Part shown: positions 8,739 to 17,167 of the stretch, one piece after another
Layout of the letters: each line of letters starts with the position of its first letter
Position numbering within the stretch: the stretch's first letter is position 1
The notes under the pieces: model-generated
What the model was told of the DNA's origin: nothing
Databases searched by the model: none
Seen by the model: the letters and a program-made list of their open reading frames with translations, nothing else
Program-made: the position numbers and the translations under genes
DNA from: Bacteroidota bacterium
GTDB lineage: Bacteria; Bacteroidota; Bacteroidia; NS11-12g; UBA955
Direction of reading: 5' to 3'
Assembly: GCA_030682255.1 (NCBI GenBank)
Contig: JAUXOK010000028.1
Coordinates: 186,001 to 250,000 of the forward strand
DNA length: 64,000 nt

Positions 8739-10313
8739 ATGTTTAGAATAGAATATTTAAAATTACAAAAGCATCCACAACTTGGAGATTTAGAATTGCT
8801 ACTATCAGATATTAATGAAATAAACAATCAGTACAAGCCTTACACATCAGTTATTATTGGTCCAAATGGAACTGGTAAAAGCTTTATTTTGAGAACTATT
8901 TCTGATATTTTTACTCAGTTTTATACCTCTAAAACTAATACTGATAAGAGTATAAACTTACCGTATTATTTTCATATTCGATTTAATATTGAAAATGATT
9001 CCTTTGAAATATTGAAATCAATGGAGATTTTAACCAAAGGTAAGATGAAAAATTTTGTTTTTTTTAAAAACAGACCTTTTTTAATTAAAAACATTTCATT
9101 AGAAAATGTGTATGATTTTCAAAACTTTAGCATTCCTTTTAATGGTATAATTTTTCCAAGTCATGTAATTGTTCATTCTATAATGTTAAATGACCGTTTT
9201 CTATTTAAAAAGTGTATGCCTAATGATTTTTATCAATATCTTGGAGTTAGATCAACCAGTTCGACCGCTAGTACAAAATCAGCAGTTAAAGAAGTCATTA
9301 ATAAACTTTATAAAGAATCATTAAATAATGTTAACTTTTTACCAAATTTAAAAGAACTATTAGGATTTTTAGAGTTTGACCACAAATTTGAAGTAGAATA
9401 TAATACTAAAATAAACAAACTTTTTTTTTCAGGTAATTTAACCATAAAAGATTTTAAACAATATTATGAAAATTGGTGGGATGACAACTTTGTTTATTCA
9501 AATAGGGATAAAAACAACCCTATTTGGAGTAAACCATTTTATGATAAATTTTACAAAAATGAAGAAACTAAAATTCAGTTAATTATTGATTTTCTTAATG
9601 AGTTATCAAACTCTGGCAGGTTAGTCAATAAGTTTAATTCAGTTTCAAAATTTTTAAAAATTGATGTTTTAAATCCTTTAATTATTAAAAATGAGTTTAG
9701 AAAAATAGGAGAGCTTGAAAAACTAGATATAATAAATTTGAATGGAATTAAATTAATAAAAAACGATTCAAGCATGAACATAAGTGATATTAGTTCTGGA
9801 GAATTTCATTTATTGACATCATTAATTAGTATTTTTTTAAGGATTAAAGAAAATTCATTAGTGTTGATAGATGAACCTGAAATAAGTCTACACCCCAACT
9901 GGCAAATGCAATATATTACTTTTTTAAAAAAAGTTTTTGCTAAATATTCAAGTTGTCAATTTATTATAACATCTCATTCACATTTTATAGTTTCAGATTT
10001 AGAAGGTGAAAGTTCATCTGTGACCGCCTTAAATAGGAACAATGAAAATAAATTAGAATCAAATCTTATTAAAGCAGATACATTTGGTTGGTCAGCAGAA
10101 GATATTTTATATAATGTATTTAATGTTCGTTCAACGTGGAATCCTTTTCTAGAGGCCGATTTAACAGAGCTTTTAGGTTTAATAAGTATAAACAGTAAGG
10201 AAAAAAATAAAATTGAAGATTTGATTTCTAAATTCAAAAAACTACCGACTAGAAAAAATGATCCTTTACAAGATATTATTAAAGAGGCAAATAAATATCT
10301 AACAACTATTTAA
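8739..10313 (+). CDS. AAA/RecF-like ATPase, Septu PtuA-like
   Basis: A 524-residue OLD/RecF-type ABC-like ATPase. Motifs are Walker A GPNGTGKS at 41-48, an ABC signature-like SSGE near 352-355, Walker B VLIDEPEISLHP near 375-386 and H-loop ITSHSHF near 410-416. No nuclease (Toprim) domain is evident. The next gene, three bases downstream, encodes an HNH protein, which is the PtuA-PtuB arrangement of the Septu antiphage system, also found as retron effectors. Its position between hsdS and hsdM in one tight operon is unusual. The gene is very AT-rich (about a quarter GC in a line I counted) against hsdR and hsdM, which suggests separate acquisition. The PtuA assignment rests on partner and motifs, not a database match. 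Confidence 0.8.
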   Translation: MFRIEYLKLQKHPQLGDLELLLSDINEINNQYKPYTSVIIGPNGTGKSFILRTISDIFTQFYTSKTNTDKSINLPYYFHIRFNIENDSFEILKSMEILTKGKMKNFVFFKNRPFLIKNISLENVYDFQNFSIPFNGIIFPSHVIVHSIMLNDRFLFKKCMPNDFYQYLGVRSTSSTASTKSAVKEVINKLYKESLNNVNFLPNLKELLGFLEFDHKFEVEYNTKINKLFFSGNLTIKDFKQYYENWWDDNFVYSNRDKNNPIWSKPFYDKFYKNEETKIQLIIDFLNELSNSGRLVNKFNSVSKFLKIDVLNPLIIKNEFRKIGELEKLDIINLNGIKLIKNDSSMNISDISSGEFHLLTSLISIFLRIKENSLVLIDEPEISLHPNWQMQYITFLKKVFAKYSSCQFIITSHSHFIVSDLEGESSSVTALNRNNENKLESNLIKADTFGWSAEDILYNVFNVRSTWNPFLEADLTELLGLISINSKEKNKIEDLISKFKKLPTRKNDPLQDIIKEANKYLTTI

Positions 10314-10316
10314 ACT

Positions 10317-10925
10317 ATGATTAATCAACTTCTTAATCCTTATATTTTTAATCCTCAAGAAAGCCAATGTATCACAATTGCTTTAAGTAACTGGAACAGC
10401 CAAAAAAAATGTATAATTGAACTTAAAGAGAAGTTGAACAATCATTTCGATTTTCATCAACAAGAGAAATGTTGTTTTTGTGGGCTATTGTATGATAGAA
10501 CTGGAAGAGGTGAAATTGAACATATTGCACCTAAAGGGTCTGAATTATTTCCTCAATTTTCTTATATAAGTAATAATCTTGCTAAAGCTTGTCAATTATG
10601 TAATTCATCGACCATGAAACATACTTATGATTCAGTTGAAACCGTTGACGAAATATATGAATTATGTAAATTTAAAATTGTACATCCATATTTAGACGAC
10701 CATAACTATCATTATTCATGGAACTACGGAATTCAAGAAGTACTAATTTCAATAAATAATAATTCAGAAAAAGCGAAAGAATCTATTAGACTGTTCGAAT
10801 TGAATTCAGTGAAAAGAACAAGAGCAAGAGCACAACAAAGAAATCAAGAAAAAATAAATAATTTTTTCAATACTTCAAGAGATATAAAAAATAGAATTAA
10901 GGCTGTTTTAAAATTTAAAATATAA
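10317..10925 (+). CDS. HNH endonuclease, Septu PtuB / retron-HNH-like
   Basis: A 202-residue protein with a zinc-ribbon HNH fold: CxxC at 52-55, the catalytic-type motif EIEHIAPKG (His69), then SNNLAKACQLCNS with a second Cys pair at 92 and 95. This spacing matches the retron-type putative HNH endonuclease and PtuB group. In Septu the ATPase gates cutting by the HNH partner. Here it follows the ATPase gene by three bases and precedes the hsdM ATG by one base, so all three are co-translated. No reverse transcriptase or retron RNA is visible nearby, so a Septu-like pair is preferred over a retron. Confidence 0.82.
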   Translation: MINQLLNPYIFNPQESQCITIALSNWNSQKKCIIELKEKLNNHFDFHQQEKCCFCGLLYDRTGRGEIEHIAPKGSELFPQFSYISNNLAKACQLCNSSTMKHTYDSVETVDEIYELCKFKIVHPYLDDHNYHYSWNYGIQEVLISINNNSEKAKESIRLFELNSVKRTRARAQQRNQEKINNFFNTSRDIKNRIKAVLKFKI

Positions 10926-10926
10926 A

Positions 10927-12423
10927 ATGAGCAAAGAAAACACAAACGCATCGAGCATAGTCAGTAAAGTATGGGCATTTTGCCAAACACTGAGGGATGA
11001 TGGAGTAGGTTATGGCGACTATTTGGAACAACTTACCTATTTGTTATTCCTAAAAATGGCAGATGAATATACCAAACCGCCTCATAACAGAACCATGCCT
11101 ATTCCAAGTGAATATGCTTGGGAAACTTTAATCAATAAAAGCGGCAGTGAGTTAGAAACACATTATAATATCATGTTGAGAGAGTTAGCCAAAGAGAAAG
11201 GCATTTTGGGACAAATATTTGTAAAAAGTCAAAACAAAATACAAGACCCTGCCAAATTGTATAAACTCATAGCATTGATAAATGCCGAAAACTGGATATT
11301 GATGGGTGTGAAAGACAAAGGCGATATTTATGAAGGTATTTTGGAGAAAAACGCAGAAGATACCAAAAGTGGTGCTGGGCAATACTTTACCCCTCGCCCA
11401 TTAATCAAAGCGATGGTAGAGTGTTTGCGTCCAGAACCCAACAAAACCATTGCTGACCCAGCCTGTGGAACAGGTGGTTTCTTTTTGGCAGCTTACGATT
11501 GGATTGTTGACAACAGAGAACTAGACAAAGAAGCAAGACAATTTTTGAAATACAAAACCTTTTTTGGCAATGAAATTGTAGCCAGCACCAGACGTTTAGC
11601 CTTAATGAATTTGTTTTTACACAACATTGGCGATATTGATTCTGATAATTTCATTTCACCTAATGATTCTCTAATTACAGATTCTGGAACACGTTATGAT
11701 TATATTTTAGCCAATCCGCCTTTTGGCAAAAAAAGCAGCATGACTTTTACCAATGAAGCAGGCGAACAAGAAAAAGAAGATTTGACTTATAACCGTCAAG
11801 ACTTTTGGGTAACCACAAGCAATAAACAATTGAACTTTGTGCAACACATACGCACCATGCTTAAAACAACAGGACAAGCAGCGGTAGTATTGCCAGACAA
11901 TGTTTTGTTTGAAGGTGGTGTTGGAGAAACCGTCCGTAAAAAGCTTTTAGAAACTACAGATTTGCATACCATTTTACGCTTACCAACAGGTATATTCTAT
12001 GCCAATGGTGTAAAAGCTAATGTGTTATTTTTTGATGGAAAACCTTCGAGCAAAGACCCATGGACTAAAGAAGTATGGGTGTATGATTACAGAACAAATG
12101 TACACCACACTTTAAAGAAAAATCCCTTAAAGTTGGAAGACTTGAGAGATTTTATTAACCTTTACCAATCTGAAAATCGTCATAAAAGGAAAGAAACCTT
12201 CAACGCTGAAACCAATCCAGAAGGAAGATGGAGAAAGTTTGCCTACAATGAAATTATTGCAAGAGATAAAACCAGTTTAGACATCTCTTGGATAAAAGAT
12301 AAATCTCTTGCCGATTTGGATAATTTGCCTGACCCAGATGTTTTAGCATCAGAGATTATTGAAAACTTAGAAGCAGGACTAGCAAGTTTTAGAGAAATTA
12401 TGTTGACATTAAATACAAAATAG
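10927..12423 (+). CDS. hsdM: Type I DNA methyltransferase (HsdM)
   Basis: The adenine-N6 methyltransferase of the type I system, 498 residues. The N-terminal HsdM helical domain (about 10-140) is followed by the catalytic domain: SAM-binding motif I DPACGTGG at 177-184 and catalytic motif IV NPPF at 263-266, the N6-adenine type. GQYFTPRPLIKAM just before motif I is also typical. It protects host DNA and, with HsdS and HsdR, forms the restriction complex. It is the last gene of the operon, one base after the HNH gene. Its base composition is like hsdR and unlike the inserted ATPase/HNH genes. No frameshift is seen, so the system appears intact. Confidence 0.95.
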   Translation: MSKENTNASSIVSKVWAFCQTLRDDGVGYGDYLEQLTYLLFLKMADEYTKPPHNRTMPIPSEYAWETLINKSGSELETHYNIMLRELAKEKGILGQIFVKSQNKIQDPAKLYKLIALINAENWILMGVKDKGDIYEGILEKNAEDTKSGAGQYFTPRPLIKAMVECLRPEPNKTIADPACGTGGFFLAAYDWIVDNRELDKEARQFLKYKTFFGNEIVASTRRLALMNLFLHNIGDIDSDNFISPNDSLITDSGTRYDYILANPPFGKKSSMTFTNEAGEQEKEDLTYNRQDFWVTTSNKQLNFVQHIRTMLKTTGQAAVVLPDNVLFEGGVGETVRKKLLETTDLHTILRLPTGIFYANGVKANVLFFDGKPSSKDPWTKEVWVYDYRTNVHHTLKKNPLKLEDLRDFINLYQSENRHKRKETFNAETNPEGRWRKFAYNEIIARDKTSLDISWIKDKSLADLDNLPDPDVLASEIIENLEAGLASFREIMLTLNTK

Positions 12424-12459
12424 CCATCGCACAGGTTTAAGCATAAATAAATAAAAAAC

Positions 12460-12906
12460 ATGAAAAAACACCTCTTCCTCATATCACTTTTAGTAGTAAG
12501 TTCAACTACATTTGCTCAACAATTTCTTTGGTCCACTGTCCTACCCGATTCGGGTACTGCTAAAAAATATGTGCCCCTAGAAAATGTTGAAACTGAAGTT
12601 TTAACCTTTTATGATCAATACCCTTATTATTTTGACTTGTCTGGATACAATAAACAGCGGTTTATTAAAGAAATTACCTTTGGGTTTGACGATTGGACAT
12701 GGTTGAATAAAATTGAGACTTTAACCGTGTTTGCCTACAAATCCAATACTGGCCAAGGTTCGGTTATCATGTTGCTTTGTGTGAGCAAAGACAATGTCAA
12801 TTTGTTGTTGTTTTCAAATGATATCATGGCACATAAGAATCCTCAATCAACATCAGAATATGAAAGAGGCAAGTTTATGAAATGGTTTAAAACACTTTTA
12901 AATTAA
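12460..12906 (+). CDS. Small secreted protein, unknown function
   Basis: A 148-residue protein with a clear signal peptide (MKKHLFLISLLVVSSTTFAQ) and likely cleavage after Ala-Gln. The mature part is short, aromatic-rich (WSTVLPDSG, FDDWTWLNKIETL) and has no motif I recognise. It lies 36 bases after hsdM and could be read through from the defence operon, though a secreted protein is an odd member of it. Export to the periplasm or beyond is the only supported statement. Confidence 0.6.
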   Translation: MKKHLFLISLLVVSSTTFAQQFLWSTVLPDSGTAKKYVPLENVETEVLTFYDQYPYYFDLSGYNKQRFIKEITFGFDDWTWLNKIETLTVFAYKSNTGQGSVIMLLCVSKDNVNLLLFSNDIMAHKNPQSTSEYERGKFMKWFKTLLN

Positions 12907-13150
12907 TTTTTTTTCTGACCATAGAGCACTTTTAGCTTACAGCTATAGTGACAAGTTTAAAAATGAGAAACAAAAGAAATCAGGATGATAGTGATAACTT
13001 TAAATTCAGTTTTGTTTTCAAATGATGTAAGAACATTAAATATGAAATTGAATCTAAATAAAAATTGTGAGACATAGACTCACATTGGCTTGAATATTTC
13101 TCATATTTCTAATTTGAGCAAAATTAAATTTCTAAATCCATTAAATGAAC

Positions 13151-13158
13151 TATATTTG
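13151..13158 (+). promoter_or_regulatory. Candidate -7 promoter element TATATTTG
   Basis: The box matches the Bacteroidota TAnnTTTG consensus 24 bases before the ATG at 13183. A TTG at 13124 is the nearest -33-like element but its spacing is long. It supports the downstream ATG over a TTG at 13090. The rest of 12907-13150 shows no gene. Confidence 0.35.
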
Positions 13159-13182
13159 AAACTTAAAAAACAATTAATTTTT

Positions 13183-14838
13183 ATGATGAATAACAATCTA
13201 TTTTTGAACAAACTATTTTACAACATAGTTAAACCTATCATGGCGATAGCTATATTTATCTTATTTAGCAATACCCAGAAAGTTTTTGCTCAAAATTGGA
13301 ATCAAATTCTTAAAACCGTTGCATCAGATAGAGGAGTTGGAGATAATTATGGTTATTCAGTCGCCATTTCGGGAGATTATGCAATAGTTGGAGCTAGGGA
13401 TAATACTAAAGATGCGGCTGGTGGGAACATCCTTGAAAACGCTGGATCTGCCTATATCTTAAAAAATAATTCAGGAACTTGGACCGAAGTACAAAAAATT
13501 GTAGCCTCAGATAGAGGGGTTAACGACTGGTTTGGTGCTTCTGTTGCAATTTCAGGAGATTATGCGATAATTAGTTCTTATTTAGATGATGAAAATGCAA
13601 CAGGTGGAAATACGCTTACAAATTCAGGTTCAGCTTATATTTTTAAAAATAATTCAGGAACTTGGTCACAGGTTCAAAAAATTGTAGCTTCTGATAGAAG
13701 CGCTTTTGATTTTTTCGGCTATTCAGTAGCTATTTCAGGAGACTTTGTGATAGTGGGTGCAAGAGGTGAAGATCATAATACAATCGGAGGAGACTCTATT
13801 CTTAATTCAGGATCAGCTTATATTTTTAAAAACAATGCTGGAACTTGGTCACAAGTTCAAAAATTAGTGGCTTCAGATAGAGGCGCAAATGATTGGTTTG
13901 GTTGGTCAGTCGCCATTTCTGGCGATTATGCAATAGTTGGCGCATATCAAGAAGACCACAATCTTGTTGGTGGAAATACAATAAATGATGCTGGCTCAGT
14001 CTATATGTTTAAAAATAATTCAGGAACATGGTCGCAATCTCAAAAGATTGTAGCTTCAGACAGAGGATTAGATGATTGGTTTGGGCATTCCGTTGCCATA
14101 TCGGGAGATTATGCAATAATAGGTGCAAGCAGGGAAGCTCATAATGTTACAGGTAATGATTCACTGAGAAGAGCAGGGTCAGCCTATATTTTTAAAAACA
14201 ATGCTGGAACTTGGTCGCAGGTTCAAAAGATTGTGTCATCAGACAGAGGTGCTCATGATGAATTTGGATACTCAGTTGCAATTTTTGGTGATTACGCAAT
14301 AGTAGGCGCTAAGTTTGAAGATGAAAACACAACAGGAGGAAACAACTTATACAATGCCGGTTCGGCTTATATTTTTAAAAACAATGCTGGAACTTGGTCG
14401 CAGATTCAGAAGATTGTAGCATCAGACAGAGGTGTTGAAGATTGGTATGGCAATGCAGTCGCAATCTCAGAAGAATATGCGATAGTTGGGGCTAATTATG
14501 AGGACGAGCCTGCAACAGGAGGAAATACCCTCGAAGATGCAGGTTCAATTTATATCTATAAAAAAGGTGCTCCAGCAACCGGAATTGTTATGAATAGTTT
14601 TGGAAATGGACTTGTTGTTTATCCTAACCCTACTAACGGAAATTTTTCTATTGATCTAGGAACTGTTTATGTAAACATTAAGATTTCAATTACCGATATC
14701 TCAGGAAAGTTGATTGAATCAATTGCAGTTTCCGAATCACAAGTTCTTAATCTTGACATTAAAGAACCATCAGGAACTTACATTATTACAATTTTATCAG
14801 ATAATAATAAAGCTGTTATTAAAATGATAAAAAAGTAA
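13183..14838 (+). CDS. Secreted FG-GAP-like seven-repeat protein with type IX tail
   Basis: A secreted or surface protein of about 551 residues. A hydrophobic signal segment (IMAIAIFILFSNTQKVFAQ) is followed by seven tandem units of about 61 residues. Each unit follows the pattern VASDRG..DWFG.SVAISGDYAIVGA, then SAYIFKNN.GTWSQVQKI. Seven blades suggest a beta-propeller of the FG-GAP/integrin-alpha type, a fold often used for binding. The last 75 or so residues (VVYPNPTNGNFSIDLG to KAVIKMIKK) are a Por secretion C-terminal sorting domain, so export by the type IX system is expected. Repeats are close at DNA level, implying recent internal duplication or conversion. ATG 13183 (or 13186) is preferred over TTG 13090 because the signal peptide begins there. 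Ligand unknown. Confidence 0.8.
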   Translation: MMNNNLFLNKLFYNIVKPIMAIAIFILFSNTQKVFAQNWNQILKTVASDRGVGDNYGYSVAISGDYAIVGARDNTKDAAGGNILENAGSAYILKNNSGTWTEVQKIVASDRGVNDWFGASVAISGDYAIISSYLDDENATGGNTLTNSGSAYIFKNNSGTWSQVQKIVASDRSAFDFFGYSVAISGDFVIVGARGEDHNTIGGDSILNSGSAYIFKNNAGTWSQVQKLVASDRGANDWFGWSVAISGDYAIVGAYQEDHNLVGGNTINDAGSVYMFKNNSGTWSQSQKIVASDRGLDDWFGHSVAISGDYAIIGASREAHNVTGNDSLRRAGSAYIFKNNAGTWSQVQKIVSSDRGAHDEFGYSVAIFGDYAIVGAKFEDENTTGGNNLYNAGSAYIFKNNAGTWSQIQKIVASDRGVEDWYGNAVAISEEYAIVGANYEDEPATGGNTLEDAGSIYIYKKGAPATGIVMNSFGNGLVVYPNPTNGNFSIDLGTVYVNIKISITDISGKLIESIAVSESQVLNLDIKEPSGTYIITILSDNNKAVIKMIKK

Positions 14839-14985
14839 AAAAAATAAATTATTGTATTTATAAAACCTTCAACTCAATATACTAATTTAACAACACTCTA
14901 ACCCTCTCCTTTCTGTTTTTGACATTGTTAGTTAATAAGATTATTAACCCTAAAAAATATTTTTTCAAAGACAAAAATTAATCTT

Positions 14986-14993
14986 TATTTTTG
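14986..14993 (+). promoter_or_regulatory. Candidate -7 promoter element TATTTTTG
   Basis: A TAnnTTTG match ends ten bases before the ATG at 15004. No convincing -33 TTG is seen at the usual distance. It would give a very short leader. Confidence 0.4.
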
Positions 14994-15003
14994 AAAAATT
15001 AAT

Positions 15004-15966
15004 ATGAGTACGGATTCAATACAAATAGAGGCACTGATTAAGAAACTGTTATACCAACATGAATGTGTTATTTTACCAGAATTAGGTGGTTTTATTGTAA
15101 GAGAAAGTCCTAGTAATATCAACAAAAACACTCAAACAGTTAAACCATTAACTAAAACTGTTTTCTTTAATCAAAACCTTAAAGAGAATGATGGTTTGCT
15201 TGTTTCTGAAATCCAAAAGAAATTCAAACTATCGTATGAGGAAGCCAATAAAATGTATAAAAATTGGCATCAGGCTTTCATGCAAGAATTAAAACAAAAC
15301 CAAACCTACTTATTTAGAAATATTGGCGATTTTAAAATGAATGAAGATGGTCAAATTTGGTTTTATCTTAAACCTCAACTTAATTTAGCCTTAGAAACCT
15401 ACGGACTTTATCCTGTTTCTTTACAAATAATTGAAGAGAACAAACAAGTTCCCGAAAATACGTTTAAAACCGTTCATCACATTGATAGAAAACCAATTGA
15501 AGAAATTAAAACCAATTTCAAATTAAACTATAAAGCTTGGTTGGTTGCTGCTTCAATTGCCTTAATAGTTCACATTGGCTATCTAACTTTAGAAAAATCG
15601 GATGTGACATTGAATGAGGCCAATGTTTTACCAAAATTGGAGTTAAAAAACATCACGCCAACAGAAACTCCTACTGTAATAGAGCCCTTAGAAAATGAAA
15701 TGCTCATTTCAGAAGAAGCTTCAAATTTAGACATCACAACCGAAACAAACAACATCGAATCAGAGTCCTCAAAAATTACTGAAGAACCTATAATAAAAGA
15801 AGAGATTCAAGAAGAAATAACTGTTAGTTCCGATACAAAATCCGGAATTTTATACAGATATAAGTTACAAGAAAACGCCAATTACCATCAAAAAGATTTG
15901 TTAAAAAAAGGCATCGTAACAAAAGTTTTTTTCACCGATGGTTGGTACCAACTTATTCAAATGTAG
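15004..15966 (+). CDS. HU-CCDC81 domain membrane protein
   Basis: A 320-residue protein. The N-terminal 140 residues (LLYQHECVILPELGGFIV, then NLKENDGLLVSEI) match the two bacterial HU-CCDC81 domains found in Bacteroidota proteins, which often also carry a SPOR domain. A single membrane segment (about 178-194, WLVAASIALIVHIGYL) puts the HU-like part in the cytoplasm and a Glu/Thr-rich linker outside. The C-terminus (YRYKLQENANYHQKDLL) is too short to be a full SPOR domain, so peptidoglycan binding is uncertain. HU-CCDC81 proteins are suggested to link the envelope to DNA or cell division, but no function is proven. An exbB-exbD-tonB-like set follows. Confidence 0.75.
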   Translation: MSTDSIQIEALIKKLLYQHECVILPELGGFIVRESPSNINKNTQTVKPLTKTVFFNQNLKENDGLLVSEIQKKFKLSYEEANKMYKNWHQAFMQELKQNQTYLFRNIGDFKMNEDGQIWFYLKPQLNLALETYGLYPVSLQIIEENKQVPENTFKTVHHIDRKPIEEIKTNFKLNYKAWLVAASIALIVHIGYLTLEKSDVTLNEANVLPKLELKNITPTETPTVIEPLENEMLISEEASNLDITTETNNIESESSKITEEPIIKEEIQEEITVSSDTKSGILYRYKLQENANYHQKDLLKKGIVTKVFFTDGWYQLIQM

Positions 15967-16037
15967 TTTTTAAACAAACGTGCATTTCAATTTTCAAACA
16001 ATAATAAACAATCAAATACGTTAAATAATCAACACCT

Positions 16038-16736
16038 ATGCTTTTATCAATTTTATTACAATTTGTAGCAGACACAACAGGCAACGCAGCAGCAGTAGCT
16101 GATAGCAATCAATTACCAACGGGCACTTGGGAACTTATGCTTAAAGGTGGTTTTGTGATGATTCCAATCGGCATCATGCTCATTATCGCTTTATTTATCA
16201 CCATTGAAAGATGGTTAAGCATTTCTAAATCTGGCAAATTAGATGCAAACTTTATGTCAAACATCAAAGATATGGTATTGAATGACAACATCATTGGCGC
16301 ACAAACCCTTTGTGGCAGAACAGACACTCCGATTGCAAGAATGTTAGAAAAAGGTATTTCAAGAATTGGAAATCCATTAAAAAACATTGAAGTAGCAGTA
16401 GAAAACGTAGGTAATTTAGAAGTGTACAAACTAGAAAAAGGTATGCCTTGGTTAGCTACAATTGCAGGAGCAGCACCCATGTTAGGATTTTTAGGCACAG
16501 TTACAGGTATGATTTCAACCTTTGGTAGCATAGCTAGAGCTGGCGACCAAGTGAATGCCAGTGCTTTGAGTGGCGGTATATACGAAGCCATGGTAACAAC
16601 AGTTGCAGGTCTAATTGTTGGTATATTTGCATACTTAGCCTTCAATTTATTAACTGCTGCTATCGAAAAAGTAGTTTATAAAATGGAAGCCACTACTGTA
16701 GAATTTTTAGACATTTTGCAAGCACCAGCCAATTAA
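16038..16736 (+). CDS. exbB: ExbB/TolQ/MotA family proton channel
   Basis: The proton-channel subunit of an inner-membrane motor. Its 232 residues have three membrane spans: near 35-55 (FVMIPIGIMLIIALFITIE), 130-155 (MPWLATIAGAAPMLGFLGTV) and 175-200 (EAMVTTVAGLIVGIFAYLAF). The GFLGTVTGMI and AMVTTVAGL motifs are the family hallmarks. It energises a TonB- or TolA-like partner using the proton gradient. The exbD homologue starts 11 bases after it and a TonB-like gene follows, so all three form one unit. TolQ or ExbB cannot be told apart by sequence alone; the TonB-like third gene favours ExbB. Confidence 0.9.
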   Translation: MLLSILLQFVADTTGNAAAVADSNQLPTGTWELMLKGGFVMIPIGIMLIIALFITIERWLSISKSGKLDANFMSNIKDMVLNDNIIGAQTLCGRTDTPIARMLEKGISRIGNPLKNIEVAVENVGNLEVYKLEKGMPWLATIAGAAPMLGFLGTVTGMISTFGSIARAGDQVNASALSGGIYEAMVTTVAGLIVGIFAYLAFNLLTAAIEKVVYKMEATTVEFLDILQAPAN

Positions 16737-16747
16737 TTGATAAGATT

Positions 16748-17155
16748 ATGTCATTAAGAAAATCTAGTAAAATTAAAGCAGAAGCAGGCATGTCGAGCAT
16801 GACCGACATTGTATTCTTGCTTTTGATTTTTTTCATCCTTACTTCAACTGTTGTAAGAGAACCTGTTTTAAAGGTTTTACTTCCAAAAGGGGTTAAAGAT
16901 CAAAACCAAATAACGAAACCCGTTCGCATGTATTTGAATGCTGAAGGCGTTTATGCCATCGAAAAACAAAAAAATATTGCATTTGAAGATTTACCTTCTG
17001 TGCTTCAAATGGAATTAAGTAAAAATCCAGATGCACCAGTGAGTATCAATGCAGACAAAACCGTGATTTACGAAAAAGTAATGGAAATGGTAAGCATAGC
17101 TAACAGAAGTGGCGCAAAAGTGGTTTTAGCATTAGACAAAGAAAGTAAAAAGTAA
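16748..17155 (+). CDS. exbD: ExbD/TolR family biopolymer transport protein
   Basis: A 135-residue single-span protein with the membrane segment MTDIVFLLLIFFILTSTVV, which contains the conserved Asp that carries protons in ExbD/TolR. The rest is a small periplasmic domain (VSINADKTVIYEKVMEMVSI is typical). It works with the ExbB channel directly upstream and the TonB-like protein downstream to drive outer-membrane uptake or envelope upkeep. Confidence 0.9.
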   Translation: MSLRKSSKIKAEAGMSSMTDIVFLLLIFFILTSTVVREPVLKVLLPKGVKDQNQITKPVRMYLNAEGVYAIEKQKNIAFEDLPSVLQMELSKNPDAPVSINADKTVIYEKVMEMVSIANRSGAKVVLALDKESKK

Positions 17156-17167
17156 ATAACAAACACC

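Noticed and set aside
8739-10925. ATPase/HNH pair as part of a retron
   Set aside because: No reverse transcriptase gene and no msr/msd-like inverted repeat RNA are visible within several kb.
13067-13083. GTGAG/CTCAC hairpin upstream of the FG-GAP-like gene as a terminator
   Set aside because: The five-base stem is short and no T-run follows on either strand.
16109-16645. A 178-codon open frame antisense to exbB
   Set aside because: ExbB on the opposite strand is clear by motifs; this frame has no start context or family resemblance.
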